A DNA stretch of 64,000 nt from M3007 sp043764095 (GCA_043764095.1 JAYUKX010000135.1:43935-107934), one strand, 5' to 3'. Shown: positions 44,873 through 54,313, counted from the stretch's first letter. A program made the numbers and translations. Notes: generated by a model not told the origin, from the sequence alone.

Positions 44873-47038
44873 ATGCGTCTGAAGCTCATTTTTCCTTTTC
44901 TTTTTTTGCTTCATTTATCCTTATTTGCACAGGAAAATAACAAATATGCACCCGATTGGGCTTCCTTGGATACCCGACCAACACCTGAATGGTGGAAAGA
45001 TGCCAAGTTCGGTATTTTCATCCATTGGGGCGTTTACTCTGTACCCGCGTTTACGCCAAAAGGCAGATACGCCGAGTGGTACCAAAATTCACTTATGGAA
45101 AATGACCCCGATGGCGCGGTCAAAAACTTCCATAATGCCAATTTTCCCAATAAATCTTATTACGAACTCTCCCAGTATTTTACGGCCTCTCAATTCAACC
45201 CGGATGCATGGGCGCAACTTTTTGAAAATGCTGGTGCTAAGTATGTCGTACTCACCAGTAAACACCACGATGGTTTCTGTCTTTGGCCCAGTGCCGAAGC
45301 CAATAAAACTTGGGGCGGTGCTTGGAACTCTGTTGACCAAGGCCCACACCGCGACTTGGTAGGAGAACTCACCAATGCGCTCCGCAAAACTGAAGTCCGC
45401 CCCGGTTTATACTATTCCTTATATGAGTGGTACAATCCGCTTTGGAGAACCGATAAACGAAGATATGCCGTGGACCACATGATTCCACAATTGCAAGATC
45501 TCGTAACAAGGTACCAGCCCGATGTAATCTGGGCCGATGGGGATTGGGATGCTACCGATGAGGAATGGCAATCCAAACAGTTTTTATCATGGCTGTATAA
45601 TGATAGCCCTGTACGCGAACGTATCGTGACCAATGATCGTTGGGGCAGTGGTATTCGTTTTAAACATGGCGGTATCTATACCCCTGAATACCAACCAGAT
45701 ATGGATTTTGAAGACCACGATTGGGAAGAAAGCCGCGGTATGGGTTTTTCTTATGGCTATAATAGATCCGAAGATGCTTGGGACTACAATTCCAGCCAAA
45801 CATTGATCTTACACCTGATCGATAAAGTATCTCGTGGTGGTAATTTTTTGCTCGATATTGGCCCGGATGCCTATGGCCAAATTCCTCCAATCATGCAAGA
45901 ACGCTTATTGGATATTGGTCAGTGGATGGCGATCAATGGTGAGGCTATTTATAGTACGCGTCGTTGGAGACAAGCCAGCCAATGGAGCGGTGGTAACCGC
46001 AATTTTACCAATGAACTCGTAGATGGTTGGAAAACAAGCGGAGATGCACTGCTCAAACAAACCCTCGATCCTGATCCTGGATTTGCTGTAAAAGAGGCGT
46101 TTTTTACCTACAGCCCTAAAACACGTGCTTTGTATGCGCTTCTACCGCAGTATCCCGCAGATCGTAAAATGGTGTTCCGTAATATGACTTTGCCCAATAG
46201 TACTGATGTCACCTTATTAGCATCAAGGGAAAAACTCCGCTGGGAAAACACTTCAAATAATACCGTAACGGTTTATTTCCCCGAATATAATCCACGTAAA
46301 TTGAAAAGCACAGAGGCGTTTGTTGTTCGTTTTTCTAATTACGGTGCATTTGCAGCACCACCCAAAATAGATGTGACTTACGAACCCCAAACGATGAGGC
46401 CTACCATTGCAATGTCGGCTTTGCCGGGTTCTACCATCCGATATACCATAGATGGTTCGGAGCCTAATACATCCTCAAAAACTTATACTGAGCCATTTTA
46501 TGTAGAAAAATCGCTAAAAGTACGTGCAAAAGCGTATCGTACTGGATTAATAGAGAGCAATGATAAAGAAGCAGATGCTTATTTGTATGCCCTATTACCA
46601 GCACTTACATTTATGCAACAACCTGTACCGGGTTTGGTGGTGCAATTGCGAACAGCCGAAAAATATACGACCGCTGAAATAGAAGGTGCGCCGAATTTGA
46701 ATGCTGCCGTTACCGATAATTTTGATTTGTTACCCATGTGTCCCGATAAATGCGGTTTGGTGTGGCAAGGTTATCTTAATTTTGACCAAACAGCAGGATA
46801 CACTTTCAGCACCTCCTCCGATGACGGCTCGCGCCTGTATATTGACGGCCAATTGGTAGTCAATAACGACGGCGATCACGGTTTAACCACTAAAACAGGC
46901 AGTGCTTTTTTGCAAAGGGGTTGGCATTCTGTCAAAGTAGTTTATTATAATAGCGGTGGCGGTGGCGCAATGGAAGTAAAATATGGGTTAATTGGTGGTG
47001 AAATGATGCCTATTCCTACTGGGATGATGGCGCATTAA
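44873..47038 (+). CDS. Secreted GH29 alpha-L-fucosidase with CHB_HEX_C and PA14 domains (721 aa)
   Basis: A signal peptide (MRLKLIFPFLFLLHLSLFAQ) leads to a GH29 catalytic domain: DAKFGIFIHWGVYSVPAF, LTSKHHDGFCLWPS, and the nucleophile Asp222 in DVIWADGDWD. The beta-sandwich after it is followed by a chitobiase C-terminal-like module (about 500-560, GSTIRYTIDGSEPNTSSKTY) and a PA14 domain (about 585-715, WQGYLNFDQTAGYTFSTSSD, DDGSRLYIDGQLVV). It removes fucose from glycans outside the cytoplasm; PA14 probably binds carbohydrate. The frame extends to 44840, but those codons overlap the promoter box. It lacks a T9SS tail. Confidence 0.94.
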   Translation: MRLKLIFPFLFLLHLSLFAQENNKYAPDWASLDTRPTPEWWKDAKFGIFIHWGVYSVPAFTPKGRYAEWYQNSLMENDPDGAVKNFHNANFPNKSYYELSQYFTASQFNPDAWAQLFENAGAKYVVLTSKHHDGFCLWPSAEANKTWGGAWNSVDQGPHRDLVGELTNALRKTEVRPGLYYSLYEWYNPLWRTDKRRYAVDHMIPQLQDLVTRYQPDVIWADGDWDATDEEWQSKQFLSWLYNDSPVRERIVTNDRWGSGIRFKHGGIYTPEYQPDMDFEDHDWEESRGMGFSYGYNRSEDAWDYNSSQTLILHLIDKVSRGGNFLLDIGPDAYGQIPPIMQERLLDIGQWMAINGEAIYSTRRWRQASQWSGGNRNFTNELVDGWKTSGDALLKQTLDPDPGFAVKEAFFTYSPKTRALYALLPQYPADRKMVFRNMTLPNSTDVTLLASREKLRWENTSNNTVTVYFPEYNPRKLKSTEAFVVRFSNYGAFAAPPKIDVTYEPQTMRPTIAMSALPGSTIRYTIDGSEPNTSSKTYTEPFYVEKSLKVRAKAYRTGLIESNDKEADAYLYALLPALTFMQQPVPGLVVQLRTAEKYTTAEIEGAPNLNAAVTDNFDLLPMCPDKCGLVWQGYLNFDQTAGYTFSTSSDDGSRLYIDGQLVVNNDGDHGLTTKTGSAFLQRGWHSVKVVYYNSGGGGAMEVKYGLIGGEMMPIPTGMMAH

Positions 47039-47044
47039 AAAATA

Positions 47045-47225
47045 TCATACCCTGAATTTCATTCAGGCTATTCAAGTTTAACCACTCCGTGGTTGGTATG
47101 TCGTCAACTTGAACGAATCCTGACCCTGCTAAGGGTCAAACCTGAATAGCCCCGAATGCAATTCGGGACGTGGAAGGCGGCAATATTTTAACAACCACGG
47201 AGGTTGAACGTCAACTATCCAGCCG
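47045..47225. repeat. Mosaic of short palindromes between fucosidase and pullulanase genes
   Basis: Four small palindromes are packed into about 120 bp: CCTGAAT/ATTCAGG (47051-47067), AACCAC/GTGGTT (47080-47094), GACCCT/AGGGTC (47122-47137) and CCCGAAT/ATTCGGG (47151-47167). Longer partial complements link them (AGGCTATTCAAGTTT against AAACCTGAATAGCCC). It looks like a dispersed extragenic repeat element rather than coding sequence. Confidence 0.7.
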
Positions 47226-47229
47226 CAAA

Positions 47230-47320
47230 ATAAAATTTAGCAAATCTTTGATTTTTATACTCATACGATGACTCCGAGTCATCGTATGAGTATAAAAATC
47301 AAAGATTTGCTAAATTTTAT
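47230..47320. repeat. 91-bp perfect palindrome (45-bp arms, 1-bp centre)
   Basis: Positions 47230-47274 are the exact reverse complement of 47276-47320, with the single base 47275 as centre. I checked every pair by hand; the match stops at 47229/47321. It ends three bases before the pullulanase stop and lies between convergent genes, so it could act as a bidirectional terminator, but the perfection and length far exceed a normal one. Confidence 0.9.
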
Positions 47321-47323
47321 ACC

Positions 47324-49348
47324 CTACTCCACTAAAATCATAGCAGACATCCCGGGAACGCCCACTTTAGGGCTAATTAATGTCTTTATCCCTGTTTCAA
47401 TGATTTGGGTGTCATCCAGTACAATATTATATGTCCCTCCTTTGGGTAATGTCACAAATTTTTCCTCTGTATTGCCATTATAAATAACTACAATTCTAGT
47501 CCAATTATCATTATTCGCTTTTAAACCTATTTGATAGACGATTAAATTTGGGTCTTTGGTTTCCAAGAATTTAATATTCCTGCGAATCATATCTGCCGTA
47601 GGCATCCGAAAAGCAGGATGATTTTTGCGCAGTTGGATCAATTGTTGCACATAATCGTTGAAGGCTAAGTACTTTGTTTTCCGATCCCAATCGAACCTAT
47701 TGATTTCGTCGGGGGAATTGAAAGAGTTTTCGACACCGTTTTTGGTGCGTAACATTTCCATTCCTGCATGTAAAAACGGAACTCCTTGAGAAGTGAGTAC
47801 GATGGTCATCGCCAATTTTTGCATTTTAATGCGATCTTCCTCTGACGCGTCGGGGCAAGAAAGCATCAAACGATCCCAGAGCGTATGATTATCGTGGCAT
47901 TCTGCATAAGTAATGGTTTGGTACGGCTCTTTTGCCCAAGGTGCTTTGGAATAATTTACCTTTGAATAATCAACTTGTGGGTGTTTCACCGATGCTGTAA
48001 CGCCAAATTTAATACTTTCTTCCAAACCTGTACGCCCATTGATAAAACCTTTTTCGGTATGGTTAAATACGCTGCCCTTGAGTGCGTCGCGTAGGTCATC
48101 ACTAAATGCAGCCACTTGATTGAGTTTCAAAGTATTGGCCTTGATGGCGCGCAAGGAATCGGGTAGGGGACTACTTCCCGAAGTCCAACCTTCACCATAA
48201 ATATAAATAGTGGGATCAATGGCGTGCAAAGCGGCACTTGCTTGGTTCATGGTTTCAATATCGTGGATACCCATCAAATCGACCCGAAAGCCGTCAATAT
48301 GGTATTCTTGTACCCAATATTTCATCGATTCAATGATGTATTTGCGCACCATAGTGCGTTCGGAGGCGGTTTCGTTGCCACAACCGGAGGCATTAGAATA
48401 ACTGCCATCTGCGTTTTGGCGATAATAATAACCGGGTACCGTTTGATTAAACACAGACCCTTCGGTAGCACCTGTATGGTTGTACACTACGTCCATCACG
48501 ACCCGAATACCATTTTCATGCAGGGTTTTGATGGCTTGCTTGAACTCGCGAATGCGCACCGCTCCATCGCTAGGATTGGTGGAATAACTGCCTTCTGGCA
48601 CGTTGAAATGTTCTGGATCGTACCCCCAATTGTATTGTGGTTGGTCCAGTTTACTTTCATCTACCGAAGTATGTCGATAATCAAAAGCAGGCAATAAATG
48701 CACATGAGTTACGCCCAATGCTTTGATATGATCGAGTCCTGTGGATAACCCTTTGGTGTTTTTGGTGCCAGTTTCTGTTAAACCAAGAAATTTTCCGGCG
48801 TTTTTGATGCCAGAATTAGGGTTTATGGAAAGGTCGCGAATATGGAGTTCGTAGAGGATAATATCGGTAAATTGTTTTTGAATAGGGCGTTTGTCCGTAG
48901 CCCAGCCAGTTGGGTTGGTTTCCGTTAGGTCTAATATCATACCGCGTTTGCCATTTAGACCTACTGCTTTTGCGTAAGCATCGGGTGTTTCGGCAAGCCA
49001 TTTACCGCTTTGTTGTACTTGTACGGTATAGTATTTACCTTTTTGGTTGCCAGCGAGGGTGGCTTCCCATACGCCGTTGTCTTTTTTCTGTAAATCAATG
49101 GTTTGTATGGCTTTACCAGTACTGCCGTTGCTGTATAAGCGTAATTTTACGGCTTGCGCTATGGGCGACCATAATTTAAAAATGGTTTTATCTGCCGACC
49201 AGTTCATACCAAGGTCGGTACCCAAATAAGTAGGGTATTGGTCAAAAGGCATAGTAATTGCAGTCGTAGATGGAGTGGTAGTGCGCGGACTACACACTGT
49301 GAATAATAGCGCGGACAATAGCGCGCAAAAAGAAATTAAAATTCGCAT
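47324..49348 (-). CDS. pulA: Type I pullulanase-like GH13 enzyme, probable lipoprotein (674 aa)
   Basis: A signal peptide with a possible lipobox (LFTVCS) is followed by an N-terminal CBM48-like domain (FKLWSPIAQAVKLRLYSNGS). The GH13 barrel has the pullulanase signature YNWGYDP (239-245), VVMDVVYNHTG, nucleophile D357 in HIDGFRVDLMGI and acid E386 in YIYGEGW. It cleaves alpha-1,6 branches of pullulan, glycogen or starch. I use the ATG at 49348; the preceding TTG overlaps a CACCTTTG promoter-like box. With the fucosidase on the other side of the palindrome it forms a glycan-degrading pair, although convergent and not co-transcribed. Confidence 0.93.
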   Translation of the reverse strand: MRILISFCALLSALLFTVCSPRTTTPSTTAITMPFDQYPTYLGTDLGMNWSADKTIFKLWSPIAQAVKLRLYSNGSTGKAIQTIDLQKKDNGVWEATLAGNQKGKYYTVQVQQSGKWLAETPDAYAKAVGLNGKRGMILDLTETNPTGWATDKRPIQKQFTDIILYELHIRDLSINPNSGIKNAGKFLGLTETGTKNTKGLSTGLDHIKALGVTHVHLLPAFDYRHTSVDESKLDQPQYNWGYDPEHFNVPEGSYSTNPSDGAVRIREFKQAIKTLHENGIRVVMDVVYNHTGATEGSVFNQTVPGYYYRQNADGSYSNASGCGNETASERTMVRKYIIESMKYWVQEYHIDGFRVDLMGIHDIETMNQASAALHAIDPTIYIYGEGWTSGSSPLPDSLRAIKANTLKLNQVAAFSDDLRDALKGSVFNHTEKGFINGRTGLEESIKFGVTASVKHPQVDYSKVNYSKAPWAKEPYQTITYAECHDNHTLWDRLMLSCPDASEEDRIKMQKLAMTIVLTSQGVPFLHAGMEMLRTKNGVENSFNSPDEINRFDWDRKTKYLAFNDYVQQLIQLRKNHPAFRMPTADMIRRNIKFLETKDPNLIVYQIGLKANNDNWTRIVVIYNGNTEEKFVTLPKGGTYNIVLDDTQIIETGIKTLISPKVGVPGMSAMILVE

Positions 49349-49620
49349 GGACAAAGGTGCGAAAGAGCGCGGAAATGTAGGTGTTTTTTGGGGCGTTTTT
49401 TTTGGGGAGAAGACAACTCATTTTTTATACTCGTATTCCGTTTTTATCAATACTGCATTCAATTGCTCGAGTTCTTCTATCGGTAAATCACCAAAATCGG
49501 CTATTCTTCCTTCTCTGAACCGGAATCCCTTTTGTTTACCGCCAAGCAAATTGGCAAGATTGCTGCGTGGCGTAGCTCATTAGGCAATTATTTCCTTAAA
49601 ACAAACAAGTTCTGTGGGCG

Positions 49621-50487
49621 TTACACCCAAAAATCCAAAATCGCCAATACCCCAAACGCCAAACTAGCCACCCCATTTGTAGTGAAAAATGCCATATTTA
49701 CTTTGCTTAAATCATTGTATTTGACTATGGTATGCTGGTAAAATAATAAACCCAAAAACACCACCACGCCAATCCAAATAATCCATGAAATGTCGCTACC
49801 AAAGTGCTGTTGGATTAAATAAACCGCCACAAGGAGTAAAGTAGCCGTACACAGATGCAGCAATTCGGATAACCGCAGCGCATTTTTAGTGCCCAACAGC
49901 ACCGGAACCGAGTGTAATTGTTTGCTACGGTCGAAAGATTCATCCTGTAGCGCGTAAATAATATCAAAACCCGCCACCCAAGTCAACACCGTGCAGCCCA
50001 ATAAAACAGGCGGCCATGAAAAATACCCCGTCACCGCCAAATACGCACCCACAGGTGCCAGTGCAAGCCCCAAACCCAGCACAAAATGACAAAGCCAAGT
50101 AAAACGTTTGGTATAACTATACCCCAAAATGACCAATAAAGCCACCGGCGACAAGTAAAAACAGATCGGATTGATAAAAAAAGTAGTCGCCACGAACAAA
50201 ACGCAATTTGCCACCACAAACGCTAAAGCAGCATTTGGGCTAATAACCCCCGCAGGTATTTCGCGCACCGCAGTCCGCGGGTTTCCGGCATCAATATCGC
50301 GATCAAGCCAACGGTTAAAGGCCATTGCAGCGCTCCTTGCAAAAACCATACAAAGCACCACTAAACCCAAAAGTATCCAATTAAGGCCGCTTTTATGCTC
50401 TAAAACAGCCAAAAAGAAGCCTGTTAGCGCAAATGGCATGGCGAAAATGGTATGGCTAAATTTGACGAGCGAAAGGTAATTTTTCAT
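49621..50487 (-). CDS. UbiA-family prenyltransferase (288 aa)
   Basis: About eight membrane helices carry the two Asp-rich motifs of the family: NRWLDRDIDAGNPRT (58-72; N58, D62, D66) and DESFDRSKQLHSVP in the middle of the protein. The family attaches polyprenyl chains to aromatic acceptors such as 4-hydroxybenzoate in quinone synthesis. Bacteroidota usually use menaquinone, so this UbiA-like form may act in menaquinone formation rather than ubiquinone; the acceptor is not deducible here. Its ATG overlaps the carboxylase stop by 4 bp, so the two are one operon. Confidence 0.9.
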   Translation of the reverse strand: MKNYLSLVKFSHTIFAMPFALTGFFLAVLEHKSGLNWILLGLVVLCMVFARSAAMAFNRWLDRDIDAGNPRTAVREIPAGVISPNAALAFVVANCVLFVATTFFINPICFYLSPVALLVILGYSYTKRFTWLCHFVLGLGLALAPVGAYLAVTGYFSWPPVLLGCTVLTWVAGFDIIYALQDESFDRSKQLHSVPVLLGTKNALRLSELLHLCTATLLLVAVYLIQQHFGSDISWIIWIGVVVFLGLLFYQHTIVKYNDLSKVNMAFFTTNGVASLAFGVLAILDFWV

Positions 50488-52025
50488 AAAGGGATATTGC
50501 TGTGTTTCTTTTTGGGGCGCGATACGGTTTTGTTTTCCAACATCGAAAATGCTTTAATCAATTTCCTGCGCGATTCGTTGGGCAGGATTACCTCATCTAT
50601 AAAGCCGCGTTCTGCTGCGCGATACGGATTGGCAAAGGTTTCGGAGTAAGCGCGTTCTTTCTCTAACAATTTGGCTGCTGGATCAGTTGCGGCATCAATC
50701 TCTTTTTTGAAAATTATTTCGGAGGCCCCCTTTGCGCCCATCACCGCTATTTCGGCAGTAGGCCACGCAAAATTCATATCAGCACCGATATGTTTGGAGT
50801 TCATCACGTCGTACGCGCCGCCATAAGCCTTGCGCGTGATGAGCGTAACACGCGGGACGGTTGCTTCCGAAAAAGCAAACAGTAGTTTTGCTCCATTGGT
50901 AATAATGCCGTTCCATTCTTGATCGGTACCGGGTAAAAAACCGGGTACATCTACCAAAACCAGCATTGGAATATTAAAACAATCGCAAAACTGGACAAAA
51001 CGCGCCGATTTTTTAGAAGAATTGACATCCAATACACCCGCCAAACTGATCGGTTGGTTGGCAATGATACCAATACTGCGGCCTGCCAAACGCGCAAAAC
51101 CGCAAATAATATTCTCCGCGTAATCTTTCTGAATTTCAAAAAAAGAATCCGTATCCGTAATGCCAGCAATTACCTCCTTCATATCATAAGGCTGCAATGG
51201 GTTTTCAGGGACAATATTATCCAATACGGGCCTAAATTCGTCTGCCAATGTATAAGGTAGGGTAGGGGGCGGCGTATTACAATTTTGAGGAAAATAACTC
51301 AATAATTGCTTCACTTTATTGATACAGTCGATGTCGTTGGCTGCTGTTAGGTGCGTTACGCCCGATTTGGTACTGTGCGCACTAGCACCGCCCAGGTCTT
51401 CGCTGCTGACTTCTTCATTAGTAACGGTTTTTACCACATTTGGTCCTGTGACAAACATATACGAACTCTGTTCTACCATGATAATAAAATCCGTCATGGC
51501 GGGGCTATACACTGCACCACCTGCGCAGGGGCCCATGATGGCCGAAATTTGCGGTACTACCCCAGAAGCCAATACATTGCGGTAAAAAATATCCGCATAA
51601 CCGCCGAGCGAGTTCACGCCTTCTTGGATACGCGCACCACCGGAATCGTTGAGACCAATCAAAGGCGCGCCATTTTTTACGGCCAAATCCATCACTTTAC
51701 AAATCTTTTCGGCGTGTGTTTCGGAGAGCGAGCCGCCAAAAACCGTAAAATCTTGTGCGAAAGCATAGACCAATCGGCCATTGATGGTACCATAACCTGT
51801 GACAACGCCATCGCCCATAAACTTTTGGTCTTCCATCCCAAAATCGGTGCAGCGGTGCGTGACTAATGCGCCAATTTCTTCAAACGAATTTTCGTCCATC
51901 AGGAAATGGATGCGTTCCCGCGCCGTCAGTTTTCGTTTTTTATGTTGTGCTTCAATACGAGATTGGCCACCGCCCAACTTAGATGCCGCCAGTTTATCTT
52001 GTAGTATTTGTACTTTATTGTCCAT
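50484..52025 (-). CDS. Acyl-CoA carboxylase beta (carboxyltransferase) subunit (513 aa)
   Basis: The protein matches propionyl-CoA carboxylase beta subunits: KKRKLTARERIHFLMDENSF, GDGVVTGYGTINGRLVYAFA, QDFTVFGGSLSETHAEKICK, the oxyanion/acyl loops NDSGGARIQEGVNSLGGY and IMGPCAGGAVYSPAMTDF, and VDVPGFLPGTDQEWNGIITN in the C-terminal half. It moves carboxyl from biotin to acyl-CoA, probably propionyl-CoA. The biotin carrier/carboxylase subunit is not in the window. It is followed in the operon by the UbiA-like gene. Confidence 0.94.
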   Translation of the reverse strand: MDNKVQILQDKLAASKLGGGQSRIEAQHKKRKLTARERIHFLMDENSFEEIGALVTHRCTDFGMEDQKFMGDGVVTGYGTINGRLVYAFAQDFTVFGGSLSETHAEKICKVMDLAVKNGAPLIGLNDSGGARIQEGVNSLGGYADIFYRNVLASGVVPQISAIMGPCAGGAVYSPAMTDFIIMVEQSSYMFVTGPNVVKTVTNEEVSSEDLGGASAHSTKSGVTHLTAANDIDCINKVKQLLSYFPQNCNTPPPTLPYTLADEFRPVLDNIVPENPLQPYDMKEVIAGITDTDSFFEIQKDYAENIICGFARLAGRSIGIIANQPISLAGVLDVNSSKKSARFVQFCDCFNIPMLVLVDVPGFLPGTDQEWNGIITNGAKLLFAFSEATVPRVTLITRKAYGGAYDVMNSKHIGADMNFAWPTAEIAVMGAKGASEIIFKKEIDAATDPAAKLLEKERAYSETFANPYRAAERGFIDEVILPNESRRKLIKAFSMLENKTVSRPKKKHSNIPL

Positions 52026-52081
52026 ATTGTTACTTTAATTTGGATGTATTGCTTGGAACGAGTGTATTGACCGATCATGTT

Positions 52082-52128
52082 GGTCACTGAGCGAAGTCGA
52101 AGTGACACTTCGGCTTCGCTCAGTGACC
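52082..52128. repeat. REP-like hairpin upstream of the acyl-CoA carboxylase gene
   Basis: Arms 52082-52104 and 52106-52128 (23 bp) are reverse complements with one mismatch and a single-base centre. The core GAGCGAAGTCGAAGTG belongs to the CTTCGAC...GCTCAGTGAC family of Bacteroidota extragenic repeats, also seen at 10031-10048 and in diverged form at 2062-2241. A weaker outer match (GGAACGAG / CTTGTTCC) extends it. Confidence 0.85.
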
Positions 52129-52309
52129 GACTTGTTCCGAGGGCGCAAGATCGTACTTTTTTGAGAATTAGGCGGAGCGATTTTATTGAATACAACCTTT
52201 GGCTGTTTGGGGTGCGAGAATGTTTAAAAAAATATGTCAAAAATCAAGAAAAATCAAAGAACTTTGCGCGGTACAATAAAAAATCAGCCTATAAAAATAA
52301 AAACAAATT

Positions 52310-52675
52310 ATGCTTACAGCGATCCATCCGAAGTTACCCATGCGTAATAAAGCCATTACTAAGGATTTTTATGTGAACCAATTACATTTTGAGGACGTTG
52401 GGAGTGCCGATTTCGACGGCTACCTGATGGTAGAAAAAGAGGGTATTGAAATCCACTTTTTTGAGTTTGCAGCACTAGATCCGCTAGAGAATTACGGGCA
52501 GGTGTATATCCGAACAGATACCATAGACGAATGGTATCAATTTGCCCTAGATCAAAAAATAAACATGCCCCAAGCGGGGCATTTGGAAGTTAAACCGTGG
52601 GGACAAAAAGAGTTTTCGTTGTTGGATCCCGATCATAATTTGTTGACTTTTGGGGAGAGTTGGGGTGAGGGGTGA
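52310..52675 (+). CDS. Glyoxalase/bleomycin-resistance (VOC) family protein (121 aa)
   Basis: The VOC beta-alpha-beta layout is visible in one module: MRNKAITKDFYVNQLHFEDV, YLMVEKEGIEIHFFEFAALD, VYIRTDTIDEWYQFALDQ and KEFSLLDPDHNLLTFGE. The length and the LDPDHN motif are typical of bleomycin-binding-type proteins, which are small dimers that bind or modify metal-chelating or electrophilic small molecules. The actual ligand is unknown; no resistance phenotype should be inferred. Confidence 0.9.
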   Translation: MLTAIHPKLPMRNKAITKDFYVNQLHFEDVGSADFDGYLMVEKEGIEIHFFEFAALDPLENYGQVYIRTDTIDEWYQFALDQKINMPQAGHLEVKPWGQKEFSLLDPDHNLLTFGESWGEG

Positions 52676-52933
52676 GTCCTCGTTATTGTATGTAATAAAA
52701 ACAAGAAATCCTATTTATCCGATAAGTGGGCTTTTGTCGCTTACTGGCCGTGCATTCAGGGGTGACTATACACGTGGGGAATTTTCTTCATAAAAAGTGC
52801 GGAATAAGGTTTTTTGGGCGCTAAACTGGGATTGTTTAGGAGGATATGACATGCTTTTTAGAACATTCCCCAACAACAAGCGGAAAATTTCCCCAAAAAA
52901 TCTATTCCAAAATAGATTTAAATACTATGCGTT

Positions 52934-53611
52934 ATGATATACAAATATTGCTTACTACTATTAGTTTGGGTAAGTTGTATCCCTTCACCATCGAATAATT
53001 CCCCAAAAAGTGGATTAGACTGTAGTGGTATCAACACTGATAGCCTCTTCTATCATAATACTACTCAAAAAAAGACTAAAATGTCTTATCGCTCATTTAG
53101 TCACTTTTTAGAGAACTCTGCATTAAGTACTATAATTGATAGTGATCTTACTTATTTTTTTAAAGAAAAAATTATAGATATCACAAGAGAAGAGATTAAT
53201 TTTAATATCCCAGATCCAAATAATGCATATGATAGATTATTTAAAGTTAATACTAATACCCTTCAAAATATGGGCTTAGAAATAATTTTATGTACAAATA
53301 TGAATACAGATAGTAAATTTTTTAAGTGCGGTTTGTCTGAACTGAATTTGCCCGATACATTGGGGAATAATTTTGATTTTTTACAAATTAAACGTATTTC
53401 ATGTGTAGATGATTGCGACAATGTTTATATACTTAATGGATTAACCTATTCTGTTATTGATAATGTTTTTTTGTTAAAAAATGCTAAAGGTGATCATATT
53501 ATTATACTAACTCTTTATACGCCGGGATCTTCGGGATCAATGTTTTCTTATTCTAGTCTATGCGTATTTGATGTCACACAGCATAAAATAATTTATTGTG
53601 ATGATTTATGA
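52934..53611 (+). CDS. Lipoprotein of unknown function (225 aa)
   Basis: The signal MIYKYCLLLLVWVSC ends in a lipobox (VWVSC), so the protein should be lipidated and envelope-attached. The rest is a soluble domain rich in Asn, Asp and Ser with six further Cys (for example CGLSELN and SCVDDCDNVY), possibly disulfide-linked. I do not recognise the family. The gene is clearly AT-rich compared with the VOC gene before it, suggesting a recently acquired accessory gene, and 107 bp later comes another small lipoprotein. Confidence 0.75.
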   Translation: MIYKYCLLLLVWVSCIPSPSNNSPKSGLDCSGINTDSLFYHNTTQKKTKMSYRSFSHFLENSALSTIIDSDLTYFFKEKIIDITREEINFNIPDPNNAYDRLFKVNTNTLQNMGLEIILCTNMNTDSKFFKCGLSELNLPDTLGNNFDFLQIKRISCVDDCDNVYILNGLTYSVIDNVFLLKNAKGDHIIILTLYTPGSSGSMFSYSSLCVFDVTQHKIIYCDDL

Positions 53612-53718
53612 ACCGGCACTATTGTTTTATGACTCGGTGGCCTTAATTTTCGTGTTAATTTTGCTAACCTGCGTCAGATTCAACAAGTAACCAAGAACAT
53701 TAAAAAGTACCATGGACT

Positions 53719-54138
53719 ATGAATAAATCATTAATTTTATTTTTCATTTTTTTATTTTCATCATGTATGGAAAGTAGTGTGATCCCTGTTAGTGAAACAC
53801 TTGAGCTAGGGCTAAATAATAATTATTATGATTATGTCAGGTTGATAAACGCTTCATGCAAAGGTGATACGAATGCCTTAGAGCAGTTTTTGAAAATAGA
53901 TTATATTTTTGATGCGCCGAGTTACGAACACGGTGATATGATACTAGATTTGCTTGAATATGTTGGAGATAGCAATTTTATCCTAGCCATAAATAAATTG
54001 AGTGATCGAGAAAAAAAGATTCTGTGCGGTTATATTTTGGGCGCTGAGGTAGGCGACTTTACAGGTATTTTAAAAAAAAAATATTTTAATCATAAAGTCG
54101 TTTTCAATTTAGTTGGCATTAGCGAAGAAATGCTGTGA
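53719..54138 (+). CDS. Small lipoprotein of unknown function (139 aa)
   Basis: MNKSLILFFIFLFSSC is a lipoprotein signal with lipobox LFSSC. The mature part is predicted helical with an acidic surface (NALEQFLKIDYIFDAPSYEH, MILDLLEYVGDSNFIL, NKLSDREKKILCGYILGAEV) and looks like a short immunity- or repeat-type domain. It resembles small hypothetical lipoproteins found next to RHS/toxin loci in Bacteroidota; an RHS fragment lies directly downstream at 54178-54309. The immunity idea is inference only. Confidence 0.7.
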   Translation: MNKSLILFFIFLFSSCMESSVIPVSETLELGLNNNYYDYVRLINASCKGDTNALEQFLKIDYIFDAPSYEHGDMILDLLEYVGDSNFILAINKLSDREKKILCGYILGAEVGDFTGILKKKYFNHKVVFNLVGISEEML

Positions 54139-54177
54139 TGTATTCATATTTTCAGAAGGCAGCAAACCATCACCTGA

Positions 54178-54309
54178 AACGTCTATAACAAAATAACCAA
54201 TGTATCCATCAGCAGCGACATCAAAACCCTCGCTTTTGGTTACGATGCCTCAGGCAACCGCGTGCACAAAGAATCTACAGCCAGCGGTATTCTACATTCC
54301 TCTTTGTAA
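54178..54309 (+). pseudogene. RHS/YD-repeat gene fragment
   Basis: A 43-codon frame between a TGA at 54175 and TAA at 54307 contains IKTLAFGYDASGNRVHKEST, the typical YD-repeat of RHS/wall-associated proteins, preceded by VYNKITNVSISSD. No start codon or remaining protein exists, so it is a remnant. It abuts the 3' end of the convergent secreted-protein gene, four bases away. Confidence 0.8.
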
Positions 54310-54313
54310 GCAT

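Noticed and set aside
49420..49620. Possible short frame ending ...LEQLNAVLIKTEYEYKK between pulA and the UbiA-like gene (minus strand)
   Set aside because: It has no ATG, is bounded by stops and matches no family; it may be a remnant but cannot be named.
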